Source: Pseudomonas sp. PDM15
Lineage (GTDB): Bacteria > Pseudomonadota > Gammaproteobacteria > Pseudomonadales > Pseudomonadaceae
Assembly (NCBI RefSeq): GCF_014851565.1
Contig: NZ_JACVAA010000001.1
Span: forward strand, 682,001 to 746,000
Direction of reading: 5' to 3'
DNA: 64,000 bases
A program made the translations under genes and the position numbers. Numbering within the stretch: position 1 is the first letter of the stretch; every line of letters starts with the position of its first letter. Shown in pieces: positions 56,412 to 64,000 of the stretch. The notes under the pieces are model-generated. The model ran no database searches. It was not told the origin of the DNA and saw nothing but the letters and a program-made list of their open reading frames with translations.

Positions 56412-57563
56412 TTAGCCTTGCGCCGTCGGTGCGGCGGCCGAGTCCCGCAGGTACGCCGCGAGCAGCGGCGTGGCGGCGGCGCGGGAGATCGGGTGGAAGC
56501 AGATCGCCCGGGAAGCGGCCAGCAGGTAGGCGACTTCGTCGGAGGCGATGAAGGCCATGCCGCCCAGCAGCTCCACCGCCAGGTTGGTGGAGCGCTCGAT
56601 GGTGCCCTGGACCAGGAAACGGGTGCACAGCGCCTTGCTGTAGCTGGCCTCGTCGGCGGCGCGCTGCTCTTCCAGGTCGCGGGCCGCGCCGACCAGGGCC
56701 TGGTGCGCGCCTTCCAGCTCGATGGCCAGCTGGGCCAGCGGGGCATCCTCGGTGTGGCGTTTTTTCAGCAGCAGCTCGACCAGCGCCGAAGCCACGCCCA
56801 GGTAGGTGCCGCCGACCATCAGCTGGAACCAGCACAGGCCGGACAGCGAGGTTTCCTGGGCGGAGGCGGCCACCGCTTCGTCGTCCACGGCCTCGGCCAG
56901 CAGCATGCGCTCGGCGGGCACGAACACGTCCTCGAATACCAGCGCGTTGCTGTCGGCGGCCTGCAGTACCGGGGTGTTCCAGAAGCGCTCGCGGGATACC
57001 CCGTTGCCGTCGTTGAACACCACGGCGAAGCCCTGGGTGATGCTGCCGTCATCGTTCTCGCGGGCCACGCCGACCACGATCACGTCCATGTTGTGGCTCA
57101 TGGTGCAGGGCTTCTTGGTGCCGCGCAGCAGGTAGCCGCCCTCGACCGGGGTGACCTTGACGCTGGTGTTGAAGATCTCCGCGCCGACCTTGCCTTCGGC
57201 GAAGGCCGAGGCGATCAGCAGCTGGTCCTGGCAGATGCCGTAGAGCAGCTCGTCCGCCGCCGGAATCAGGCCGCCGAGCTGGACGATGGTGGCGATGGTG
57301 TGGTGGTGCATGGTCATCATCACCGCCAGCGACGGGCACAGGGCGCCGACCGCACGCAGTATCTCCACCGTCTCGCGCGGCGAGGCGCCGAGGCCGCCGT
57401 AGGTTTCGGGGATGATCAGGCCGGCGGCCTTGTAAGAGCGGAACAGCTCGCACAGCTCGCTGGAGTCTGCCTTCTCCAGCGCCATGCGGCCGCGGGCTTC
57501 CAGGGCGGCGATCAGGCCCGGCAGGCGGGCTTCGGTGACGCTTCGTGCATGTTTCATCGACAT
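56412..57563 (-). CDS. Acyl-CoA dehydrogenase-like flavoprotein
   Basis: 383-residue member of the acyl-CoA dehydrogenase superfamily. The N-terminal helical domain has IPETYGGLGASPRETVEIL. The middle beta domain has AFAEGKVGAEIF and LRGTKKPCTMSH, and the C-terminal helical domain contains ELLGGMAFIASDEVAYLLAASRA. It sits between the desaturases and the reductase-aminotransferase. In tambjamine biosynthesis a TamP protein of this type desaturates an ACP-bound chain, which is the role I infer here. Confidence 0.82.
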   Translation of the reverse strand: MSMKHARSVTEARLPGLIAALEARGRMALEKADSSELCELFRSYKAAGLIIPETYGGLGASPRETVEILRAVGALCPSLAVMMTMHHHTIATIVQLGGLIPAADELLYGICQDQLLIASAFAEGKVGAEIFNTSVKVTPVEGGYLLRGTKKPCTMSHNMDVIVVGVARENDDGSITQGFAVVFNDGNGVSRERFWNTPVLQAADSNALVFEDVFVPAERMLLAEAVDDEAVAASAQETSLSGLCWFQLMVGGTYLGVASALVELLLKKRHTEDAPLAQLAIELEGAHQALVGAARDLEEQRAADEASYSKALCTRFLVQGTIERSTNLAVELLGGMAFIASDEVAYLLAASRAICFHPISRAAATPLLAAYLRDSAAAPTAQG

Positions 57564-57590
57564 GGGATAGTTCTCGAGTTGTTCTTGTGG

Positions 57591-60215
57591 TTATCCGGCC
57601 ATCTCGACCAGTTGCTCGACGGCGGGGGCGAAACCGAAGTTCAGGGCCAGCTCGAAGATGGCCTCGGCCTCTTCCAGCGGTGGGCGCTTGCCGATGCTGT
57701 AGTCGCGCGTCTTGCCGGCCATGGTCAGCACCATGGTTTCGGCCAGGCAGCTGAAGGTCACGCCGGTGGGCAGGTCGGTGAGGTTTTGGTTGCCGAAGCG
57801 ATAGCCACGCTCGGGCAGGTGGATCAGACCACCCTCGATGACCGTCACGTCCGGGCGCTGCGATAGCGAGGAAGGGCCGATATCCGGCGGCTGCGCGCAG
57901 TCGCAGATGATCGCGTTGTGGTGCAGCGCGGCCGGGTCGATGAAGGCGGAGCCGTTGGAGGTGGCCGAGAGCACGGCCTCCAGCTTCGGCAGCCAGTGGC
58001 CGAGATCGGAGGAGACCACCACCGGCGGCTGTACGCCGACGTGTTCGCGCACCAGGGCATCGACGGCGTCGAACAGCTCGCGCAGCTGGGCATCGTCGCT
58101 CAGGTCGCGCTCCAGCAGGCTGGCCACCGTGTGCTCCGACAGCAGTGCGGCCAGGGGCTTACCGATGCCGCTCGGATGTCCGCTGTGGATGCCGCGCAGG
58201 GCAGTGGCATACAGCTCGCCGCCGACCAGCCGCAGCTCATGCATGGCGCCCTGGTTGGCCGCGTTGCCGAGCAGCACCAGATGTTCGGTGAACTTGCCCA
58301 GGCGCAAGCTGGCCAGGCGACCCACCGAGCCGTAGGCGCCGATCACCCCGGTCAGCCGCTTGGCCAGCGGTGCGCCGCGGTTGGCGCAGGTGCTGAGCAG
58401 GGCGTCGACGCCGACCATGGCGGTGAGGCTGTTGCCGGTGGTGGTATGGAAGCGGTCGTTGACCACATCCAGGCCGGCGTTGGAGATGACCGAGGTGTAG
58501 GCGCCGAGGCCGACGAAGTCGACGCCCAGCGGGCGCACCGCGTCCAGGTAGTTGTCGATCAGCTTGCGCCGCTTGCCCAGGCTCAGGCGCATCAGGTCGC
58601 GTGGTTGCAGCAGGCTGCCGACCAGCCAGCCTTCCACGTAGTCGCCCTGGTCGTTGTAGATCTGCCGGGCATGGAAGGACACGCCGGCATCCAGGTCGGG
58701 CTTGGCCCAGTCGGAGAACTCGGCCAGCCAGTCCTGCATGAAGGCCTTCTCTTCGCCGACCACGCCGAGGGCGTCGACTATGTTGTCGCCGTTGACGCTC
58801 TCCTGGGTGGTGGGGTGCAGCAGGAAGGCGAAGCGTCCCAGGCAGCGGCCGCCGCGGTCGTGGCTGCGCGGCTTGCCGGCGCTGGGCGCCGACCACTTGG
58901 CCAGCGGGCCGCGCTGGGCCGGGAAACCCTGGGCCTCGAGGATCAGGCGATGCTGCTGGTCGTGGGCGATCAGCTCCGCGGCGGCGCTCAGGCCGTCCAC
59001 CAGTACGTCGATATCGTCCTCGGCGATGCTCAGCGGCGGCTGGATGCGCAGCACGTTGCCCTCGTTCAGGGTCGGCAGGCAGTACACGCCATGGCGGGTC
59101 TTCAGGTAGCCGCAGACGATGGGCACCAGGGCGCCGAAGGCGCTGGCCAGGGACAGGGTGTAGAGGCGTTCGCCGGACCAGCGGCGGAACTTGAGGCCGA
59201 GCATAAGGCCGCGACCGTCTAGGCTCTCGAACACCTGCGGGTAGCTCTGCACTAGGTTTTCCAGGCGGGTCCGCAGATAGGCGCCGCGCTCGGCCGCCTG
59301 GCGTACCACGGCGCGCTCGTTCGCGGTGAGGTGCTCGACCACGGCGAGGCCGATGGCTGCGGTGAAACCGTTCACGCCGAAGGTGGAGCTGTGGTGGCGG
59401 TCGAAGTCGCGGCTCCAGCACTGCTCGCCGTAGATGCAGGCACCGATCGGCACCAGGCCGCCGCCCAACGCCTTGGCCAGCAGCAACATGTCGGGGGTGA
59501 GGCCGTTGGCTTCGGCGGCGAACAGCTGTCCGGTGCGGCCCAGGCCGGTCTGGATCTCGTCCAGCACGAACAGGGCGCCATGCTTGCGGCACAGGTTCTG
59601 CGCGGCCAGCAGGTAGCCCGCGGGCGGAGTGATCATGCCGGCCTCGCCCTGCACAGCCTCGACGAAGAAGGCGGCAACGCGCTGCTCCTTCAGTACCGTT
59701 TCGAGGGCCTCCAGGTCGCCATAGGGCACATGGCTGAAACCGTTGCCGCGGATATGGAAGGGCTCGCGGTAGACCGGCTTGCCGGTCACGCCCACGGCGC
59801 CCTGGGTCTTGCCGTGGAAACCCGTGTGGGTGCCGACGATCAGCTCGCGGTTGGTGGCGGCGCGAGCCAGCTTGATGGCGGCCTCAACTGTCTCGGCGCC
59901 ACTGGTGGAGAAGCTGACCCTGGCCATCTGGCCGGGCGCGATCTCGATCAGGCGCGCGGCCAGTTGCTCGGCCAGTGGGTTGCCCAGCGGCTGGATGAAA
60001 GAGGGCAGGCCGGAGTCGAGGAAGGCGATGGCCGCCTCGCGGATGTGTGGCGCGCCATAGCCGAAAGGCACGGCGCCGAACTGGCCGACGAAGTCGATCA
60101 GCGTGTGGCCGCTCTCGGTGGTGATGCGGGTGCCTTGGGCGCGGGTCACCGTCTCGTCGAGACCGGCGAAGTCGAGCAGTTCCTGGCGGGTGCGGTTGAT
60201 CAGGGACGGGCTCAT
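57591..60215 (-). CDS. Fused class III aminotransferase and AAR-like acyl-ACP reductase
   Basis: 874-residue bifunctional protein. Residues about 1-440 are a class III aminotransferase: SGAETVEAAIKLARA, VLDEIQTGLGRTGQ, and the PLP Lys248 in LLAKALGGG. Residues about 480-874 resemble cyanobacterial long-chain acyl-ACP reductase (AAR) in order: VGLGAYTSVISNAG, TTGNSLTAMV, the NADPH motif GVIGAYGSVGR, and SCLAETMVLTMAG. The last carries Cys823 where AAR has its thioester-forming Cys. Together the halves should reduce acyl-ACP to aldehyde and aminate it to a fatty amine, as TamH does for tambjamine. It lies 6 nt downstream of the ACP gene. Confidence 0.87.
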   Translation of the reverse strand: MSPSLINRTRQELLDFAGLDETVTRAQGTRITTESGHTLIDFVGQFGAVPFGYGAPHIREAAIAFLDSGLPSFIQPLGNPLAEQLAARLIEIAPGQMARVSFSTSGAETVEAAIKLARAATNRELIVGTHTGFHGKTQGAVGVTGKPVYREPFHIRGNGFSHVPYGDLEALETVLKEQRVAAFFVEAVQGEAGMITPPAGYLLAAQNLCRKHGALFVLDEIQTGLGRTGQLFAAEANGLTPDMLLLAKALGGGLVPIGACIYGEQCWSRDFDRHHSSTFGVNGFTAAIGLAVVEHLTANERAVVRQAAERGAYLRTRLENLVQSYPQVFESLDGRGLMLGLKFRRWSGERLYTLSLASAFGALVPIVCGYLKTRHGVYCLPTLNEGNVLRIQPPLSIAEDDIDVLVDGLSAAAELIAHDQQHRLILEAQGFPAQRGPLAKWSAPSAGKPRSHDRGGRCLGRFAFLLHPTTQESVNGDNIVDALGVVGEEKAFMQDWLAEFSDWAKPDLDAGVSFHARQIYNDQGDYVEGWLVGSLLQPRDLMRLSLGKRRKLIDNYLDAVRPLGVDFVGLGAYTSVISNAGLDVVNDRFHTTTGNSLTAMVGVDALLSTCANRGAPLAKRLTGVIGAYGSVGRLASLRLGKFTEHLVLLGNAANQGAMHELRLVGGELYATALRGIHSGHPSGIGKPLAALLSEHTVASLLERDLSDDAQLRELFDAVDALVREHVGVQPPVVVSSDLGHWLPKLEAVLSATSNGSAFIDPAALHHNAIICDCAQPPDIGPSSLSQRPDVTVIEGGLIHLPERGYRFGNQNLTDLPTGVTFSCLAETMVLTMAGKTRDYSIGKRPPLEEAEAIFELALNFGFAPAVEQLVEMAG

Positions 60216-60221
60216 GCTGGC

Positions 60222-60473
60222 TTACCTCGCATCCGCGGTGATGACGGAATGCAGGTGCTCGCTGATCTTGCGCACGCTGTCGTGCTGGTAGGCGAACTCG
60301 GGGTCCAGCGAGATGCCGAAGAGATCCTCGAACTCGGCGGAAAGTCCGACGATGAGGACCGAGTCGACGCCCATCTCGTGGAACGAACGTTCCAGGTCGA
60401 GGGAGCTCGAGTCGAGTTCCAATAGCCCAGCCACGGTCGCCGTGACGGAGGCGGTTATCTCGTCAATATGCAC
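60222..60473 (-). CDS. Stand-alone acyl carrier protein
   Basis: 83-residue ACP. The phosphopantetheine attachment site is Ser38 in GVDSVLIVG, and helix 2 and acidic surface residues are normal. It is smaller and more divergent than the fatty-acid-synthase ACP, fitting a dedicated pathway carrier. It is the first gene of the leftward cluster, followed within 6 nt by the reductase-aminotransferase gene. Confidence 0.92.
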   Translation of the reverse strand: MHIDEITASVTATVAGLLELDSSSLDLERSFHEMGVDSVLIVGLSAEFEDLFGISLDPEFAYQHDSVRKISEHLHSVITADAR

Positions 60474-60773
60474 ATGTCCTCCACAAGTTCCCTGTCCATA
60501 TAAAAGGTCTTATCGCCACGATGTGGAATAAGACTTGGGGCGTTGTTAAGCGCAGCGGCAAGAATGCCCGAGGGCGCGAATAGTTATTCTTATGGTGCTT
60601 GCGGAATTACTCTCGAGGACAAGTGTTTCCTTGTGGGATATCACTTGGAGTTGCGATGTTGGGTGTCCGATGTTTCACGCTCAATACTCCAAGTGGAGTA
60701 ATGGCACCGCTTATTTGTGACTTTCTTTCTGGCATATAAATGTCATGAATTATCTGGGGGTGAACGGCAATAT
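60474..60773. promoter_or_regulatory. Promoter region of the ACP operon with two candidate LuxR operators
   Basis: About 300 bp, clearly more AT-rich than flanking genes and without a gene. TACTCCAAGTGGAGTA at 60685-60700 is a perfect dyad (7-bp arms, 2-bp centre). A second copy of its core, ACTCCAAGTG, lies on the minus strand at 60642-60651, 48 bp away centre to centre. The first dyad is also matched at 13 of 16 positions upstream of the ligase gene. These are the likely binding sites for the cluster's LuxR regulator. Confidence 0.55.
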
Positions 60774-60800
60774 GGGACGACAGTTCAACACTGTCGTCCC
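60774..60800. terminator. Hairpin after the cluster LuxR gene
   Basis: Perfect 11-bp stem GGGACGACAGT/ACTGTCGTCCC with a TCAAC loop, 29 bp past the leftward LuxR stop. It probably ends the ligase-regulator transcript and so separates it from the ACP operon. The T-run on the minus strand is weak. Confidence 0.6.
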
Positions 60801-60829
60801 AGTTGTTTATTCCTAGAAGGAGTTATCTG

Positions 60830-61705
60830 TTATTCGTCCGAGAATAAGGCGGCGATCTGCGCCCGACTCGATGCATGCAGTTTGCTGAGGATGTTCTGCA
60901 TGTGGGTCTTAACCGTCTTGTCGCTGATGCCGAGAATCTGGCCGATTTCCCAGTTGGTCTTGCCGCGCACCACCCAGCGGGCGATCTCGGTTTCCCGGCT
61001 CGACAGCAATGATGACGCCTGCGGGCTGCCCTTGCTGCTCTGCTGCTCGCGCAGCTGCTTGCTGCCGCGCACGCGGTTCAGGGCAATGTGCAGGTAGGGC
61101 GCCAGCACGGTCATGCGCAGCTTGTTCTCGTGGCTGATGTCTGCGGCCGCGTTGACGAAGTAGTAGCCGGTGAAGGTGTTGCGCTGCAGCCCGGGGAGCA
61201 CCATCCAGGCCACGTTGGTGATGCCGTGACGGCGGAAGATGTCGGCCCAGATGCGTTCGGTCGGGGTCTTCAGCTCGCAGGTGGTGGTGAACTTCGGTCG
61301 CCCGTAATGCTCGGCCAGGTCGATGTCCAGCGGCGGCACCATTCCCTCGTTGCCGACGATCTCGCTCAGGCACTCCTCCGACATGCTATCCGTATGGATC
61401 AGGTTGTAGACGAAGGCGCGGTGCGCCCTGATCCGGCCGCTGGCGAAGATGAAGTGTTCGCACGGCAGGTACATTGCCAGGGCCTGCTGGGTGCGCAGCT
61501 TGAGATCATCGATGGTACGTACCGAGGCGATGGCCGTCAGCATCCGCACCAGGCTCAGACGCTCCTGATTGGCCTCCGGCAACAGCGGCAGTACCGGCGG
61601 CGAGTTGCGCTCGCTGTCATACACGGCTGCCAGAGGTGCCCTCAGTGTATGCACCAGGCCGGAGGTCGGAGCTCGGAGCAGGGCACTGCCCGCCAGGAAA
61701 CTCAT
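60830..61705 (-). CDS. LuxR-type (EpsA-like) transcriptional regulator
   Basis: 291-residue regulator. The N-terminal part has no autoinducer-binding signature that I recognise and no phospho-acceptor receiver. It resembles the EpsA-like LuxR proteins found beside exopolysaccharide and secondary-metabolite genes. The C-terminal LuxR helix-turn-helix is clear at about 225-285 (SRETEIARWVVRGKTNWEI, then DKTVKTHMQNILSKL). Its ATG overlaps the ligase stop (ATGA), so it is translated with the ligase. Confidence 0.85.
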   Translation of the reverse strand: MSFLAGSALLRAPTSGLVHTLRAPLAAVYDSERNSPPVLPLLPEANQERLSLVRMLTAIASVRTIDDLKLRTQQALAMYLPCEHFIFASGRIRAHRAFVYNLIHTDSMSEECLSEIVGNEGMVPPLDIDLAEHYGRPKFTTTCELKTPTERIWADIFRRHGITNVAWMVLPGLQRNTFTGYYFVNAAADISHENKLRMTVLAPYLHIALNRVRGSKQLREQQSSKGSPQASSLLSSRETEIARWVVRGKTNWEIGQILGISDKTVKTHMQNILSKLHASSRAQIAALFSDE

Positions 61706-63552
61706 GCTTCCAGGGTCTGGCTGTTGAGGGTGGAATCGAGCAGGACGCGACCGCCGAGCTCGGCGACCACGACTTTCCTGCTCACCTCGATGCTGTCCGC
61801 CGGCAACTCCTCATGCAGCGTGCGGATCAATGGTTCGAACAGGCGGCGACACTCCTGCCGCCTGACCTTGCCGCTGGATGTGCGCGGCAGCGTGCCGCCG
61901 AATACCAGCAGTACTATTGGTTGTGCCACCCGGTGCTGTTGCCAGAGGCCGGCCTTGATATCGGCCAGCACGCGGGCCACGTCCAGTTGTCGGACGGAGC
62001 GTCGCTCCACTTCCTGGGCCACCACCAGTTGCTCGCTGTCCTCCAGCTCCACGCTGAACACCGCCGAGCCGTCCGGGCGGAAGCTCTCATCGGCGCGGAA
62101 CACCGTGCTCTCGATATCGCCGGGATGGTGGTTGACGCCGTTGAGGATGATCAAGTCCTTGAGGCGGCCGGTGACAAATAGCTCGCCGTCGAGCAGGAAG
62201 CCGAGGTCGCCACTGCGGAAGTAGTTGCTGTGCCCGGCCTGCTCCGGACGCGCCGGGAGGAATGCCTCGGCGGTGCTTTCCGGACGCCGCCAGTAGCCCT
62301 GGGCGACGCTGTCGCCGACCACGCAGATCTCGCCGACCCGGCCCTCGGGCAGGCGTTCGCCGGTCTGTGGGTCGCCGATGAAGGGCTCGTGGCCGGGAAT
62401 GCCGCGCCCGCTGCTGACCAGGGTGCGTACCCGCACCTCCGGCGACTCCATGACGAAAGCAGTGGCCACCGGCTCCGCGCGGTTGTCTTCGAGCAGCGGC
62501 GCATGGAAGTGGCGGATCACCGGCTCGCGCAGGGCGCGGTCGCAGGTCACCAGCAGGGTGCCTTCGGCCAGGCCGTAGCAGGGGAAGGCCGCGCCACTGC
62601 GGAAGCCGCAGCGAGCGAACCTGGCGTGGAAGGATTCGAGCGTCTGCGCTCGCACATGCTCGGCGCCGTTGAAGGCGATCTCCCAGCAGCTGAGGTCGAG
62701 GTCGGCCAGTTCCTCGTCCTTGACCTTCTTCAGGCACAGCTCGTAGGCGAAGTTGGGGCCGCCGCTGATGGTGCCGCGGTACTTGCTGATGGCCTGCAGC
62801 CAGCGCAGCGGGCGTTGCAGGAAGTGAATCGGCGCCATCAGGGTGCAGGGGTAGCCGACGTAGACCGACTGCAGGATGCCACCGATCAGGCCCATGTCGT
62901 GGTAAGGCGGCAGCCAGCTGACGTTATGGCTGCCCTGATGGGTGGAGAAGTTCTCGTGGATGCTCTGCGAGTTGTGGATCAGGTTGCCGTGGGTGACCAC
63001 CACGCCTTTGGGGGTGCCGGTGGAGCCGGAGGTGTATTGCAGGAAGGCCGCGTCGGCGCGGGTGACCGCCACAGGGTTCCAGTCGCTGGCGCTGGTGTCG
63101 AGCTGGGTGATGTCCAGTACGCGGGTGGTTGGCGCCGTCTCGGCCAGCCTGCTGCGAATCGCCTCGGTGTCTTCGCGGGTGGTCAGGGCCGCCGCCGGGT
63201 TGCAGTCACCGAGGATGCCGTCCAGACGATCCAGGGTCTTGGTGGCGCCGGGCGGGTAGGCGGGCACCGCGATCAGGCCGGCATACAGGCAGGCGAGGAA
63301 GCCGGTTACGTAGTCGAGCCCGGGTTTGAGCAGGATCAGCACTCGGTCGCCAGGCACGCAATGGCGTTGCAGGGTGGCGGCGGCGGCGCGGGCGGCGCGG
63401 TCCAGTTCGGCGAAGGTGATGGTGATCTCGCTGTCGCGGCCGTCCAGCAGAAAACGGTAGGCGAGTTGATCGGGAATCGTCCTGGCGTGGTGTTGCAGAC
63501 TCTCGGCAAAGTTTGCGTAAGAGAGATGCTGCTTATGCTCTTTTTCGATCAT
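61702..63552 (-). CDS. Fatty acyl-AMP ligase (FAAL)
   Basis: 616-residue ANL-superfamily ligase that activates a free fatty acid as acyl-AMP and loads it on an ACP. Motifs include YTSGSTGTPKGVVVTHGN, SWLPPYHDMGLIGG, GGPNFAYELC, YGLAEGTLL and the A8-like GRLKDLIILNG with a later RTSSGKVRR Lys. PPYHDMGLIGG and the GGPNFAYELC block place it with FAALs rather than acyl-CoA ligases. There is no fused carrier domain; the partner is the ACP at 60222-60473. Confidence 0.92.
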   Translation of the reverse strand: MIEKEHKQHLSYANFAESLQHHARTIPDQLAYRFLLDGRDSEITITFAELDRAARAAAATLQRHCVPGDRVLILLKPGLDYVTGFLACLYAGLIAVPAYPPGATKTLDRLDGILGDCNPAAALTTREDTEAIRSRLAETAPTTRVLDITQLDTSASDWNPVAVTRADAAFLQYTSGSTGTPKGVVVTHGNLIHNSQSIHENFSTHQGSHNVSWLPPYHDMGLIGGILQSVYVGYPCTLMAPIHFLQRPLRWLQAISKYRGTISGGPNFAYELCLKKVKDEELADLDLSCWEIAFNGAEHVRAQTLESFHARFARCGFRSGAAFPCYGLAEGTLLVTCDRALREPVIRHFHAPLLEDNRAEPVATAFVMESPEVRVRTLVSSGRGIPGHEPFIGDPQTGERLPEGRVGEICVVGDSVAQGYWRRPESTAEAFLPARPEQAGHSNYFRSGDLGFLLDGELFVTGRLKDLIILNGVNHHPGDIESTVFRADESFRPDGSAVFSVELEDSEQLVVAQEVERRSVRQLDVARVLADIKAGLWQQHRVAQPIVLLVFGGTLPRTSSGKVRRQECRRLFEPLIRTLHEELPADSIEVSRKVVVAELGGRVLLDSTLNSQTLEA

Positions 63553-63933
63553 GTGCTCAACTTTCCCCGATCACTTATTATCGATCTTCTATGACCATTA
63601 TTTCGAACAAGCGGAGCCGTCTGCGTCGAAGGCTTTGCTGCATTCATCCTCTTGAAGCATCTATCCGAAGGGAATACTCCAAACGGCGTATATCTGCCAT
63701 CTCTCTGACTGCCTCATATTCGACGAACGGTCCGATATGTCGACGAGTTCAACTCCCGAAGGACTTCAGCTCTTTTGGTGTCCTTATATGTGAACCGACA
63801 GGTTCTATATTTCGCGATATTGCAAAGCCAGTGCTATTGGAATTGGTGGTGTTATTTCGAACACTTGCACAGCCTGTGATAGCCACTTTTCAAGATTGTG
63901 TTGCATTGATGAACAACCCGTTAGGAGAGCGCG
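63553..63933. promoter_or_regulatory. Divergent region between the FAAL and amidase genes
   Basis: 381 bp of AT-richer non-coding DNA between a leftward and a rightward unit. TACTCCAAACGGCGTA at 63675-63690 matches the ACP-promoter dyad at 13 of 16 positions. TTATTTCGAACA occurs twice on the same strand (63598-63609 and 63852-63863). AGGAG at 63923-63927 is the ribosome site of the amidase gene. No gene was found inside. Confidence 0.5.
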
Positions 63934-64000
63934 ATGCCCTTTACCGAATACGCGGAATTCGATGCCCTCGGGCTTGCCGAGTTGGTCAGGAAGCGCGAGG
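63934..64000 (+). CDS. Amidase signature family protein (N-terminus only)
   Basis: ATG at 63934 after AGGAG opens a frame that runs off the window after 22 codons. The visible start (FDALGLAELVRKRE) is the pattern with which amidase-signature enzymes of the GatA/AtzE type begin. Catalytic residues are not in view. It is divergent from the ligase gene, so it could share the cluster's regulation. Confidence 0.5.
   Translation, partial: MPFTEYAEFDALGLAELVRKRE

Noticed and set aside
50517..63552. Assignment of the cluster as a polyyne (protegencin/caryoynencin-like) cluster
   Set aside because: FAAL, ACP and desaturases are shared with polyyne clusters, but there is no thioesterase or rubredoxin and there is a reductive-amination release enzyme instead. 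Alkyne chemistry remains possible but cannot be claimed.

Overview
This window is about 64 kb of high-GC chromosome from a Pseudomonas. The evidence is the Xcp-type type II secretion locus, the tRNA-Val/tRNA-Asp pair, and a gene order (fadH, DUF1853, NAD kinase, metallophosphoesterase, rhomboid, pepN) that, as I recall it, matches the PAO1 region around PA3083-PA3105. A second block (ETF-QO, etfB, etfA, PlaF-like phospholipase) matches PAO1 around PA2949-PA2953. The species looks closer to the P. alcaligenes/mendocina side than to P. aeruginosa, but I cannot fix it.

Positions 1-15.9 kb hold a complete type II secretion gene set apart from the 3' end of gspD. gspC-gspD run leftward and gspE to gspM run rightward. 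Between them lie a MalT/LuxR-type regulator and a 913-residue fusion of a plant-like fatty acid alpha-dioxygenase with what looks like a catalase-like domain. A 264-bp non-coding element with inverted ends and a TA duplication sits exactly at the gspE/gspF junction. After gspM come two tRNAs, a small 28-codon gene, an AraC regulator with a nitrilase-like membrane protein, fadH, and mostly core housekeeping genes up to pepN (32.6 kb).

Positions 32.9-41.7 kb form an envelope/lipid module: a DUF1302 outer-membrane protein, two tandem DUF1329 paralogues, a YCF48/BNR-repeat protein and an RND/MMPL exporter. Positions 42-46.7 kb hold the electron-transfer flavoprotein genes with a PsrA-like operator between them, then plaF. 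Positions 46.8-50.5 kb hold a periplasmic solute-binding protein, a DUF4398 lipoprotein, an OmpA-family lipoprotein and a MocR regulator.

The most interesting part is 50.5-63.9 kb, a leftward-running cluster that looks like a fatty-amine biosynthetic system. A fatty acyl-AMP ligase and a stand-alone acyl carrier protein would load a fatty acid. An acyl-CoA-dehydrogenase-like protein and two membrane desaturases, with a ferredoxin/reductase fusion as probable electron donor, would unsaturate it. A fused class III aminotransferase plus AAR-like acyl-ACP reductase would release it as an amine. A Baeyer-Villiger-type monooxygenase and a HIT protein follow in the same direction. The release logic resembles the tambjamine TamA/TamP/TamH route, but no bipyrrole genes are present. 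A LuxR-type regulator is coupled to the ligase gene, and the same dyad-like sequence occurs in both promoter regions of the cluster.
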